From Georgenia faecalis (GTDB taxonomy: Bacteria > Actinomycetota > Actinomycetes > Actinomycetales > Actinomycetaceae): DNA of 64,000 nucleotides. The notes under the pieces were generated by a model, which was given only the letters and a program-made list of their open reading frames with translations, had not been told where the DNA came from and searched no databases. Within the stretch, counting starts at the first letter, position 1. Each line of letters begins with the position of its first letter. The translations under genes were made by a program, and so were the position numbers. The stretch is taken from the NCBI RefSeq assembly GCF_003710105.1, contig NZ_CP033325.1:806001-870000 (forward strand). Direction: 5' to 3'. Shown in pieces: positions 27,407-34,202 of the stretch.

Positions 27407-28456
27407 TCAGACGGCCTCGGCCGGGTCGTCCGGGATCCGCGCCGCGAGCAGCCGGCGGAAGGAGTCGAGCCGCGCCTGCCCGGCGGTGCCGGCGTTCCCC
27501 GAGGCGACCCACTCGTCGAGCGCGCAGTCGGGTGCCCCGGCGGCGTGCGTGCACCCGCGCGGGCACTGCTCGGCCACGGCGGCGAGGTCGGCGAACCCGC
27601 GCAGGAGCTCCGCCGGCCCGACGTGGGAGAGCCCGAACGACCGCACGCCGGGGGTGTCGATGGCCCAGCCGCCCCCGGGCAGCGGGAGGGCGACGGCGGA
27701 GCTCGACGTGTGCCGCCCGCGGCCCGTCACCGCGTTGACCCCGCCGGTCGCCCGGTGGGCCGCCGGGACGAGGGCGTTGATGAGCGTGGACTTGCCCACA
27801 CCGGAGTGCCCGACGAGCACCGAGGTGTGCCCGGTGAGCCGGTCGACGACGGCGTCCAGCCCGTGCACCTCCGCACCCTCGATCGCCGTGACGAGCGCGG
27901 GCACCTCGAGGGCGGCGTACTGGGCGAGGAACGGTGCGGGGTCGGCCAGGTCCGCCTTGGTGAGGCACAGGATCGGCTCCATGCCGGCGTCGTACGCGGC
28001 GACGAGGCACCGGTCGACCATCCGGGGCCGGGGCTCCGGGTCCGCCAGTGCCGTGACGATGACGAGCTGGTCGGCGTTGGCGACGATGACCCGCTCGACG
28101 CCGGCGGACTCCCCGTCCTCCCCGGAGCGCCGCAGCGCCGTCGTGCGCTCCTCGACGCGGACGATCCGCGCCAGCGTGCCGGGCCGCCCAGTGGTGTCCC
28201 CGACGACGGCGACGCGGTCCCCGACGACGACGGCGGTCCGCGCGCCGCGCCCGAGCTCGCGCGCCTTCATCCCGACCAGGCGGGTGCCGTCCGGACCGAG
28301 GAGCGTGTAGCGCCCGCGGTCGACGGCGAGGACCATCGCCTCGGTGGCGTCGGCGTGCTCCGGGCGCTGCTTGGTCCGGGGGCGGGTGCCGCGGCGGTTG
28401 GGCCGTACGCGCACCCGGTCGTCGTCGGTGCCCGTGTCCCCGCGGGCCGGGGTCAC
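27407..28456 (-). CDS. rsgA: Ribosome small-subunit-dependent GTPase RsgA
   Basis: RsgA (349 residues from a GTG start) is the circularly permuted GTPase that checks late 30S maturation. An N-terminal basic OB-fold (~35-110; VVVGDRVAVVGDTTGRPG) is followed by the permuted G-domain in the order G4 (LTKADL, ~170), G1 (VGHSGVGKSTLINAL, ~218-232), G2 (GRGRHTSS) and G3 (IDTPGVRSFG). The zinc-binding C-terminus shows CPRGCTHAAGAPDCAL near 300-315. It starts 19 bases after the aroA stop, in the usual aroA-rsgA pair. Confidence 0.95.
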   Translation of the reverse strand: MTPARGDTGTDDDRVRVRPNRRGTRPRTKQRPEHADATEAMVLAVDRGRYTLLGPDGTRLVGMKARELGRGARTAVVVGDRVAVVGDTTGRPGTLARIVRVEERTTALRRSGEDGESAGVERVIVANADQLVIVTALADPEPRPRMVDRCLVAAYDAGMEPILCLTKADLADPAPFLAQYAALEVPALVTAIEGAEVHGLDAVVDRLTGHTSVLVGHSGVGKSTLINALVPAAHRATGGVNAVTGRGRHTSSSAVALPLPGGGWAIDTPGVRSFGLSHVGPAELLRGFADLAAVAEQCPRGCTHAAGAPDCALDEWVASGNAGTAGQARLDSFRRLLAARIPDDPAEAV

Positions 28457-28475
28457 CGCTGCCCCCGCACCGCGG

Positions 28476-29822
28476 TCAACGCCGGCCGGCCGGGGTGCGC
28501 GAGCCCGCGAGCATGGCGGTCCACATCCCCGGGAAGTCGGGGAGGGTCTTGGCCGTCGTGGCGACGTCGACCACCTCCACGCCGGGCACCCGCAGGCCGA
28601 TGATGGCGGCGAACGTCGCCATCCGGTGGTCGTGGTAGGTCTCCACCCGGGCGCCGTGGAGGGGCCGGGGGCTGATGGCGAGGCCGTCCTCCGTCTCCTC
28701 GGCGTGCCCGCCGAGGCGGTTGATCTCCGTCACCAGCGCCGCGAGCCGGTCGGTCTCGTGCCCGCGCAGGTGGGCGACTCCGCGCAGCCGGGAGGGGCCC
28801 TCGGCGAGCGCGCAGAGGGCGGCGAGGGTGGGGGTGAGCTCACCGACGTCGTGGAGGTCCTCGTCGAGGCCGGCGATGGTGCCCGTCCCGGACACCGTGA
28901 GCCCCTCAGGCCCGAGCGTCACCTCGGCGCCCATCCGGGCCAGCAGGTCGCGCAGGCGGTCGCCGGCCTGGGTGGTGGTCGTCGGCCAGCCGGGGACGCG
29001 CACCCGGCCACCGACGGCGAGGGCGGCGGCGAGGAACGGACCGGCGTTGGACAGGTCGGGCTCCACGGCGACGATCCCGCCGCTGATCGGCCCGGGGTGG
29101 ACGGTCCACCGTGCCGGGGTGCCGGCGCCGGGCTCGACGTCGACGCGCACGCCCCGCTGGCGCAGCGCGTCCACGGTCATGGCCACGTGGGGCAGGCTCG
29201 GCACGGGGCCCGTCACGCTCAGCTCGATGCCGGCGGCGAACCGTGCGGCGGGCAGGAGGAGCGCGGAGACGAACTGGCTCGAGGCCGACGCGTCGACCTC
29301 GACGGCGCCGCCGGGGAGCGCGACGGTGCCGTGGACGGTGAAGGGCAGGGCGCCCCGCCCGTCGTCGTCCACCTGTGCACCGAGGTCGCGCAGGGCGTCG
29401 ACCAGGGGACCCATCGGGCGCTGCCGGGCGCGCGGGTCGCCGTCGAAGGTGACCGGGCCGTCGGCGAGGCAGGCGAGGGCGGGGACGAACCGCATGACGG
29501 TGCCGGCGAGCCCGCAGTCGACGTGCCCGCCGCCGCGCAGCGGGGCGGGGTCGACGAGGAGGTCGGGCCCCTCGGGGTCGGGGCGGCCGTCGGCGTCCAC
29601 CGCGTCCACCCCCACGCCGAGGACGCGCAGGGCCTCCACCATGAGGGCGGAGTCACGGGAGTGGAGCGGGCTGCGCAGCTGCGTCGGCTCGGAGGCGAGC
29701 GCGGCGAGGACGAGGGAGCGGTTGGTCAGGGACTTCGAGCCGGGCACGTCGACGACGGCCTCGAGCGCGGCGGTCGCGACCGGTGCGGCCCACGGTTCCG
29801 TCGGGTCGGGGGTCAGGGTCAT
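28476..29822 (-). CDS. aroA: 3-phosphoshikimate 1-carboxyvinyltransferase (EPSP synthase)
   Basis: EPSP synthase (448 residues) joins shikimate-3-phosphate and phosphoenolpyruvate in the aromatic amino acid pathway. Active-site segments: [19 protein letters not shown] (residues ~25-43), DCGLAGTVMRFVPALA (~100-115), RQRPMGPLVDALRDLGA (~130), SSQFVSALLL, and C-terminal DRLAALVTEINRLGG and YHDHRMATFAAIIGL. All catalytic Lys, Arg, Asp and Glu positions visible are kept. ATG 29822 lies just after the DoxX gene. It is followed by rsgA with 19 bases between. Confidence 0.96.
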   Translation of the reverse strand: MTLTPDPTEPWAAPVATAALEAVVDVPGSKSLTNRSLVLAALASEPTQLRSPLHSRDSALMVEALRVLGVGVDAVDADGRPDPEGPDLLVDPAPLRGGGHVDCGLAGTVMRFVPALACLADGPVTFDGDPRARQRPMGPLVDALRDLGAQVDDDGRGALPFTVHGTVALPGGAVEVDASASSQFVSALLLPAARFAAGIELSVTGPVPSLPHVAMTVDALRQRGVRVDVEPGAGTPARWTVHPGPISGGIVAVEPDLSNAGPFLAAALAVGGRVRVPGWPTTTTQAGDRLRDLLARMGAEVTLGPEGLTVSGTGTIAGLDEDLHDVGELTPTLAALCALAEGPSRLRGVAHLRGHETDRLAALVTEINRLGGHAEETEDGLAISPRPLHGARVETYHDHRMATFAAIIGLRVPGVEVVDVATTAKTLPDFPGMWTAMLAGSRTPAGRR

Positions 29823-29865
29823 GCCGCGAGCGTAGTCGGGCGCGCTGCGGGCACGTCCGTGCGGC

Positions 29866-30348
29866 TCAGCTCGTCAGGGAGCCCTTGAGCTCGCGCATGG
29901 CGGCCCGGTGCTCGCGGTTGTTGGTCAGGCGCCAGCCCAGCGACGGCTTGCCGTCCCGGTCGAGGGCGGCGAGGAGCAGCCCGCCGGTGGCGCTGGCGCC
30001 GCGGAGCAGGCCCCGGCGCAGCTCGCGCTTGCGCCCGCGGTCGTGCGCGGACCACACGGGGTTGTTCACCAGGGTGAGGGGCACGGTGATCGCCGCGAGC
30101 GTGAGCGCCGCGGTCCGCGGCTTGCGGCTGGTGGCGAGCATGATCGCGGACACGGTCGTCACGGCGCCGGTGGCGCGCACGAGCAGGCGCGGGTCGGCGG
30201 CCATACCGCCGAGGCCCACCTTCTCCAGCAGCGGCTCGGCCTTGCGGAACCGCTCGACGTGGGAGTCCGGTCGGCGGAGGGCGTCCAGACCGTCGGCGAT
30301 GAAGATCGAGGCCAGCAGGGGACGGGCGAGGCGATGCGTGAGACTCAT
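29866..30348 (-). CDS. DoxX family membrane protein
   Basis: The 160-residue protein begins [25 protein letters not shown], the first transmembrane helix and following loop typical of DoxX proteins, with three further hydrophobic segments ([34 protein letters not shown], and [18 protein letters not shown]). DoxX proteins are small inner-membrane proteins linked in actinobacteria to thiol and oxidative homeostasis. It is divergent from sigR, sharing the 30349-30548 spacer. The final ~30 residues are charged and probably cytoplasmic. Confidence 0.85.
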   Translation of the reverse strand: MSLTHRLARPLLASIFIADGLDALRRPDSHVERFRKAEPLLEKVGLGGMAADPRLLVRATGAVTTVSAIMLATSRKPRTAALTLAAITVPLTLVNNPVWSAHDRGRKRELRRGLLRGASATGGLLLAALDRDGKPSLGWRLTNNREHRAAMRELKGSLTS

Positions 30349-30408
30349 GGGTCATTGCTACCGCAAACCGCTGCGCGCGGCGAGCGGTATGCGCTAGCGC
30401 ATGGGCGA

Positions 30409-30434
30409 GGAATGCCGGGCGCCGAACATCGGTT
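30409..30434 (+). promoter_or_regulatory. SigR/SigH-type autoregulatory promoter of sigR
   Basis: GGAAT (30409-30413) and GTT (30432-30434) are exactly 18 bases apart, matching the SigR promoter. It lies 115 bases upstream of the sigR ATG, giving a leader of about 105 bases. Autoregulation of sigR-rsrA from such a promoter is established in Streptomyces and related genera. Confidence 0.8.
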
Positions 30435-30548
30435 GCACCGGACATGACCATCCTGCTCGACCCGTCCGTGCCCGCCCCGTGCCGGCCCGACGCCGGCGCC
30501 GGGCTACCCGGCGCGCGCGAGCCGTGGGGGCGACTAGGCTCGTGGACG

Positions 30549-31169
30549 ATGACCGAGCGCTCGGAGGACGACCTCGACCGCGCCCCCGCCGCCGAGAGCG
30601 ACGCGGAGCGCGCGGCGCGCTTCGAGGTGGAGGCGATGCCCTACCTCGACCAGCTCTACGGCGCGGCGATGCGCATGACGCGCAACCCGGCCGACGCCGA
30701 GGACCTCGTCCAGGAGACCTTCACCAAGGCGTTCGCGGCGTTCCACCAGTACCGCCCGGGGACCAACCTCAAGGCGTGGCTGTACCGGATCCTCACGAAC
30801 ACCTTCATCAACACCTACCGCAAGAAGCAGCGCGAGCCGCTGCAGTCGGACGCCGACTCCGTCGAGGACTGGCAGATCGCGCGGGCGGCGTCCCACACCT
30901 CCGGCGGGCTGCCGTCGGCGGAGATGGAGGCTCTCGACCGGTTGCCGGACTCCGAGGTCAAGGACGCCCTCAACGAGCTGCCTGAGGACTTCCGCCTCGC
31001 GGTCTACCTCGCCGACGTCGAGGGCTTCGCGTACAAGGAGATCGCCGAGATCATGGGCACTCCGATCGGCACCGTGATGTCGCGCCTGCACCGGGGCCGG
31101 CGCCAGCTGCGGGTGCTGCTCGCGGACCACGCCCGCTCCCTCGGCGTCGTCAAGGAGGTGCAGCCGTGA
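30549..31169 (+). CDS. sigR: RNA polymerase sigma factor SigR/SigH (ECF, thiol stress)
   Basis: This 206-residue ECF sigma factor directs RNA polymerase to GGAAT/GTT promoters under disulfide stress. Region 2 spans residues ~35-105 ([57 protein letters not shown]) and region 4 ~135-195 ([40 protein letters not shown]). Both closely match Streptomyces SigR and mycobacterial SigH. ATG 30549 is chosen; an earlier in-frame ATG would add unconserved residues. It overlaps rsrA by four bases (GTGA), which keeps sigma and anti-sigma in balance, and is preceded by a matching promoter. Confidence 0.93.
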   Translation: MTERSEDDLDRAPAAESDAERAARFEVEAMPYLDQLYGAAMRMTRNPADAEDLVQETFTKAFAAFHQYRPGTNLKAWLYRILTNTFINTYRKKQREPLQSDADSVEDWQIARAASHTSGGLPSAEMEALDRLPDSEVKDALNELPEDFRLAVYLADVEGFAYKEIAEIMGTPIGTVMSRLHRGRRQLRVLLADHARSLGVVKEVQP

Positions 31170-31498
31170 AGGAGCACGACCCGATGGTGGACCACCTCGA
31201 GGCGGCCCGGCGGGGCTGGGGCCCGGACCTGCCGCTCACGGACGAGGCCGGACCGTGCGGCTGCGAGGAGCTGCTCGACCGCCTCGACGAGTTCCTCGAC
31301 TCGGAGATGAGCGACTCCCAGTGCGCGCGCCTCCAGGAGCACGCGGCGCAGTGCCCGACGTGCCGGGAGGCGACCGACGCCGAGCAGCACCTACGCGCGA
31401 TAATCCGGCGCTCGTGCGCCGAGGTCGCTCCGGCCGAGCTGCGGATGCGGGTGGCCGTCCAGCTCACCCGGCTGCGGCTGACGGACCCGGGCCGGTAG
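31166..31498 (+). CDS. rsrA: Zinc-containing anti-sigma factor RsrA/RshA
   Basis: The 110-residue product is the redox-sensitive anti-sigma factor of SigR. The zinc-associated anti-sigma motif His-x3-Cys-x2-Cys is present as HAAQCPTC (residues ~53-60), with an upstream [15 protein letters not shown] helix providing the trigger cysteine(s). In the family, disulfide formation releases zinc and the sigma factor. The C-terminal half is a helical sigma-binding extension. GTG 31166 overlaps the sigR stop. A bidirectional hairpin terminator follows at 31546. Confidence 0.92.
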   Translation: MKEHDPMVDHLEAARRGWGPDLPLTDEAGPCGCEELLDRLDEFLDSEMSDSQCARLQEHAAQCPTCREATDAEQHLRAIIRRSCAEVAPAELRMRVAVQLTRLRLTDPGR

Positions 31499-31545
31499 CC
31501 GGCCCCCTCCCGCGCGGCCGAGCGAGCGGCGGGGGCTCAACGCGC

Positions 31546-31573
31546 GAAGGGCCGACCATCCGGTCGGCCCTTC
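31546..31573. terminator. Bidirectional terminator between rsrA and bL37
   Basis: Perfect 12-bp arms GAAGGGCCGACC/GGTCGGCCCTTC around an ATCC loop, placed between the convergent rsrA and bL37 genes (stops at 31498 and 31593). It serves both directions. Confidence 0.85.
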
Positions 31574-31592
31574 TCACGTTGCCTGCCTGCGC

Positions 31593-31667
31593 TCAGGCGT
31601 TGGGGCGCTTGCCGTGGTTGGCGGCGCCGCTCTTGCGGGCCTTGCGCTTGCGTCCGCGCTTGCTCAT
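31593..31667 (-). CDS. Ribosomal protein bL37 (AURKAIP1/COX24-like, 24 residues)
   Basis: A 25-codon frame encodes the highly basic 24-residue peptide MSKRGRKRKARKSGAANHGK plus RPNA, the actinobacterial large-subunit protein bL37, related to the AURKAIP1/COX24 domain. Its ATG is preceded by GGGAGG at ideal spacing. Location next to sigR-rsrA is its normal place in actinobacteria. It is easily missed by gene finders because of size. The call rests on near-complete match to the known family sequence pattern. Confidence 0.9.
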   Translation of the reverse strand: MSKRGRKRKARKSGAANHGKRPNA

Positions 31668-31797
31668 GAGACCTCCCGGGTCGACGTAACCCGCCAGCGG
31701 CGGGACTCAGCGCCCTATCGTCCCATACGCGGCGAGCCACCCGGGTGCGCGCCCAGGAGCAGGGCCCGGCGGCGCCCACCCGTGGCAGGCTGGCGCG

Positions 31798-32790
31798 ATG
31801 ATGACGGTGCGGGCCACGGCCCAGGATGCCCGGGACCCGCTCAGCGGCGTCACGGTGGCGGACGTGGCCGACCCCGGGCCGCCCGAGGCGGGCTGGGTGC
31901 CGGTGGACGTCCGGGCGGCCGCCCTCAACCACCACGACCTGTGGTCGCTGCGGGGCGTCGGGCTGCCCGCCGACCGCCTGCCCATGGTGCTGGGGACCGA
32001 CGCGGCAGGCACGGACCCCGACGGGAGGGCGGTCCTCGTCCACGCCGTCCTGTCGACGCCCGGCTGGGAGGGCGACGAGACGCTCGACCCCGCCCGCACC
32101 CTGCTCTCCGAGCGCTACCCGGGCACGCTGGCCGAGCGCGTGTGGGTGCCGGCGCGCAACCTCGTGCCCAAGCACCCGGACCTCACGTGGGCCGAGGCCG
32201 CCTGCCTGCCCACCGCCTACCTCACCGCCTACCGGCTCCTCTTCACGGCCGCAGCCCTCCGGCCCGGCCGCACGGTCCTCGTCCAGGGCGCCGGCGGCGG
32301 TGTGGCGACGGCGGCGATCGTCCTCGGCCGGGCCGCGGGCCTGCGGGTGTGGGTGACGAGCCGGGACGAGGCCAAGCGCGCGCGGGCCCTCGAGATCGGC
32401 GCGCACGCGGCCTTCGCCACGGGCGAACGGTTACCGGAGCAGGTGGACGCCGTCGTCGAGACGGTCGGCGAGGCGACCTGGGGTCACTCGCTGCGCGCGC
32501 TGCGGCCCGGCGGCACCGTGGCCGTTGCCGGGGCGACGTCGGGGGCCATGCCCCCGGCGGACCTCAACCGCATCTTCTTCCGCAGCCTGCGGGTCGTGGG
32601 CGCGACGATGGGCACCCGCGACGAGCTCGTCGCGGTCCAGGAGATGCTCGTGGCGACCGGGGCGCGACCCGTGGTCGACGACGTCCTGCCGCTCTCCGCG
32701 GCGCCGCAGGCCCTGGCGCGGCTCGCCGGCGGGGACGTCGTGGGCAAGCTGGTGCTCACCGTCGGTGCGCCGGCCCGACGGGAGCCCTAG
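31798..32790 (+). CDS. Zinc-type alcohol dehydrogenase-like oxidoreductase (MDR family)
   Basis: This 330-residue enzyme is a medium-chain dehydrogenase/reductase of the quinone-oxidoreductase type. GroES-like N-terminal domain includes ALNHHDLWSLRGVG (residues ~42-55) and GTDAAGTDPDG; the Rossmann domain includes VLVQGAGGGVATAAIVLGRA near 161-180 and SRDEAKRARALEIGA. The structural-zinc cysteines are absent, suggesting a non-zinc or catalytic-only form. It reduces quinones, enals or alcohols with NAD(P)H; substrate unknown. ATG 31798 (or 31801) lacks a strong ribosome-binding site, so translation may be leaderless. Its stop overlaps that of the convergent TorD-like gene by three bases. Confidence 0.85.
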   Translation: MMTVRATAQDARDPLSGVTVADVADPGPPEAGWVPVDVRAAALNHHDLWSLRGVGLPADRLPMVLGTDAAGTDPDGRAVLVHAVLSTPGWEGDETLDPARTLLSERYPGTLAERVWVPARNLVPKHPDLTWAEAACLPTAYLTAYRLLFTAAALRPGRTVLVQGAGGGVATAAIVLGRAAGLRVWVTSRDEAKRARALEIGAHAAFATGERLPEQVDAVVETVGEATWGHSLRALRPGGTVAVAGATSGAMPPADLNRIFFRSLRVVGATMGTRDELVAVQEMLVATGARPVVDDVLPLSAAPQALARLAGGDVVGKLVLTVGAPARREP

Positions 32791-33431
32791 CGCTCGAGGT
32801 CCCGCAGGAGCCCCAGGCCGAGGGCGGCGACGCCCTGGTAGAAGTAGGTCTTCGAGCCGTTCTGGGCGCGTGTGAAGCAGCGTGGGCCCCAGGTGAGCAG
32901 GTCGCGGCGGACCCGCTCGGCGCGCACGACGAGGAGCGTGTCGCCGTCGTCGTCCGCCCCGGCCGTGGGCAGCGCCGCCAGCGTGGCGAGCATGACGGCG
33001 AGGTGGTCCGCCGGCCCGGTGACGGGCAGGTGGAGGAGCGCGAGGGCCTCCGGCGGTACCGGGGCCTCGGCGGCGTCGGACGCGCGACGAAGGTCACGCG
33101 TCCGGAGGGGCGCGAGGGCGTCGGGGCCGGCGAACAGCCGGTCGTAGTCGGCGCCGACGCGGTCGGCCGACTCCTGGGCGATCTCGGACTCCCCGAGCAG
33201 CGCGAGCCCGCGCCGCGACTCGGCGTCGCCCCGCACGGGCCAGGTCTCGCGGGCCTCGCACGTCGCGGCGAGGAGGGCGTCGTCGGGCCGGTCGGCCAGC
33301 ACCCGGGCCAGGGTGACCAGCGCGCTCGCGGTGGGACGCCGGGCCGGCGCCCGTCCGGTGAGGACGCGCTCGGTGGGGAACGGGACGCCCTGCCCGGCCC
33401 GCAGCCGGTCCTGCACCCTGTGTCCGCTCAT
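32787..33431 (-). CDS. TorD/DmsD-family molecular chaperone-like protein
   Basis: The 214-residue all-helical protein carries the landmarks of the TorD family, cytoplasmic chaperones for Tat-exported molybdoenzymes: DYDRLFAGPDALAPL (residues ~105-119, equivalent of the Y-x-R-LF-x-G-P loop) and GPADHLAVMLATLAAL (~150-165, the D-H-L segment). The last 60 residues form helices with a W-x-x-x-F pattern. ATG 33431 follows GAGGAGGG. No molybdopterin oxidoreductase gene lies nearby, so the partner must be elsewhere. Upstream is a GTCGACC heptamer array. The family assignment is motif-based and of moderate confidence. Confidence 0.65.
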   Translation of the reverse strand: MSGHRVQDRLRAGQGVPFPTERVLTGRAPARRPTASALVTLARVLADRPDDALLAATCEARETWPVRGDAESRRGLALLGESEIAQESADRVGADYDRLFAGPDALAPLRTRDLRRASDAAEAPVPPEALALLHLPVTGPADHLAVMLATLAALPTAGADDDGDTLLVVRAERVRRDLLTWGPRCFTRAQNGSKTYFYQGVAALGLGLLRDLER

Positions 33432-33443
33432 GGCGCCCTCCTC

Positions 33444-33475
33444 GTCGACCGTCGACCGTCGACCGTCGACCGTCG
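33444..33475. repeat. GTCGACC heptamer array
   Basis: Four and a half tandem copies of GTCGACC (GGTCGAC on the minus strand) lie 12 bases upstream of the TorD-like start codon. The array spans its ribosome-binding region approach and could influence expression or be a slippage-prone tract. Confidence 0.8.
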
Positions 33476-33545
33476 TGAGTCGATGGTCGCCCGGGCACGG
33501 GCAGCGGACGTGGGCCCTTCGGCCCGGAGCGCCCACCGGGGCGGG

Positions 33546-34139
33546 TCAGTCCTGGGCCACGCCGAGCCACTCGTGCCACCCGTTGTGCAGGACGAGCCAG
33601 GCGAGCAGCCCGTAGCCCGCCTGGCCGGGGTGCGTGCCGTCGCCGGCGGCGACGTCGGCGTGCCACTGGTCGTGGGTGCGCAGCGGGGCGAAGGTCTCGA
33701 CGTAGGGGACCTGCCGCCGGGAGGAGACGTCGGCGAAGGCCTGGGAGAGCGAGCCCAGCGCATCGGGGTCGACGTCCGGCCGCGGCGGCGGGCCGACGAC
33801 GAAGCACTCGATGCGAGCGGACCGCGCGGCATCGAGGATGTTGGCGAGGTTGAGCCGGCTGCGCGCGAGCGAGAGGCCCTCCCGCAGGTCGGTCGCGCCG
33901 AGCCCGACGACGAGCCGGTTGGTCGTGTGGCGCCCGAACCGCCGGGCGCACTCGGTCTCCCAGCGCGCCGCGAGCGCCGTCGACGTCTCGTCCGGCACGG
34001 CCAGCGGCGCGACGAGCATCGGGGTCTCCGTGCGCGTGCGGGCCGTGACCCGCCCCACCCAGCCGAGCCCGCGGGCGTCGCCGAGGCCCGCCACGAGCTC
34101 GTCGCCGACCACGCAGATGCGTACCTGGTCCTCACTCAC
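33546..34139 (-). CDS. SGNH/GDSL hydrolase-like protein lacking the nucleophilic serine
   Basis: The 197-residue protein has the SGNH-hydrolase layout: block I VRICVVGDELVAGLGDARG (residues ~6-24), block III VVGLGATDLREG (~83-94) and block V GDGTHPGQAGYGLL (~167-180) with the catalytic Asp-x-x-His. In block I the usual GDS is GDE, so the serine nucleophile is replaced by Glu and ordinary esterase activity is doubtful. Start GTG 34139 follows GAAGGAG; an upstream GTG at 34160 is less likely. It lies downstream of kgd on the same strand. It may be a binding protein or use a different nucleophile. Confidence 0.75.
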   Translation of the reverse strand: MSEDQVRICVVGDELVAGLGDARGLGWVGRVTARTRTETPMLVAPLAVPDETSTALAARWETECARRFGRHTTNRLVVGLGATDLREGLSLARSRLNLANILDAARSARIECFVVGPPPRPDVDPDALGSLSQAFADVSSRRQVPYVETFAPLRTHDQWHADVAAGDGTHPGQAGYGLLAWLVLHNGWHEWLGVAQD

Positions 34140-34202
34140 CGTTACTTCTCCTTCTGCCACCTCCTGAACCTATCCCGCCGCGCGGCGCGCGGACGACACG
34201 GC

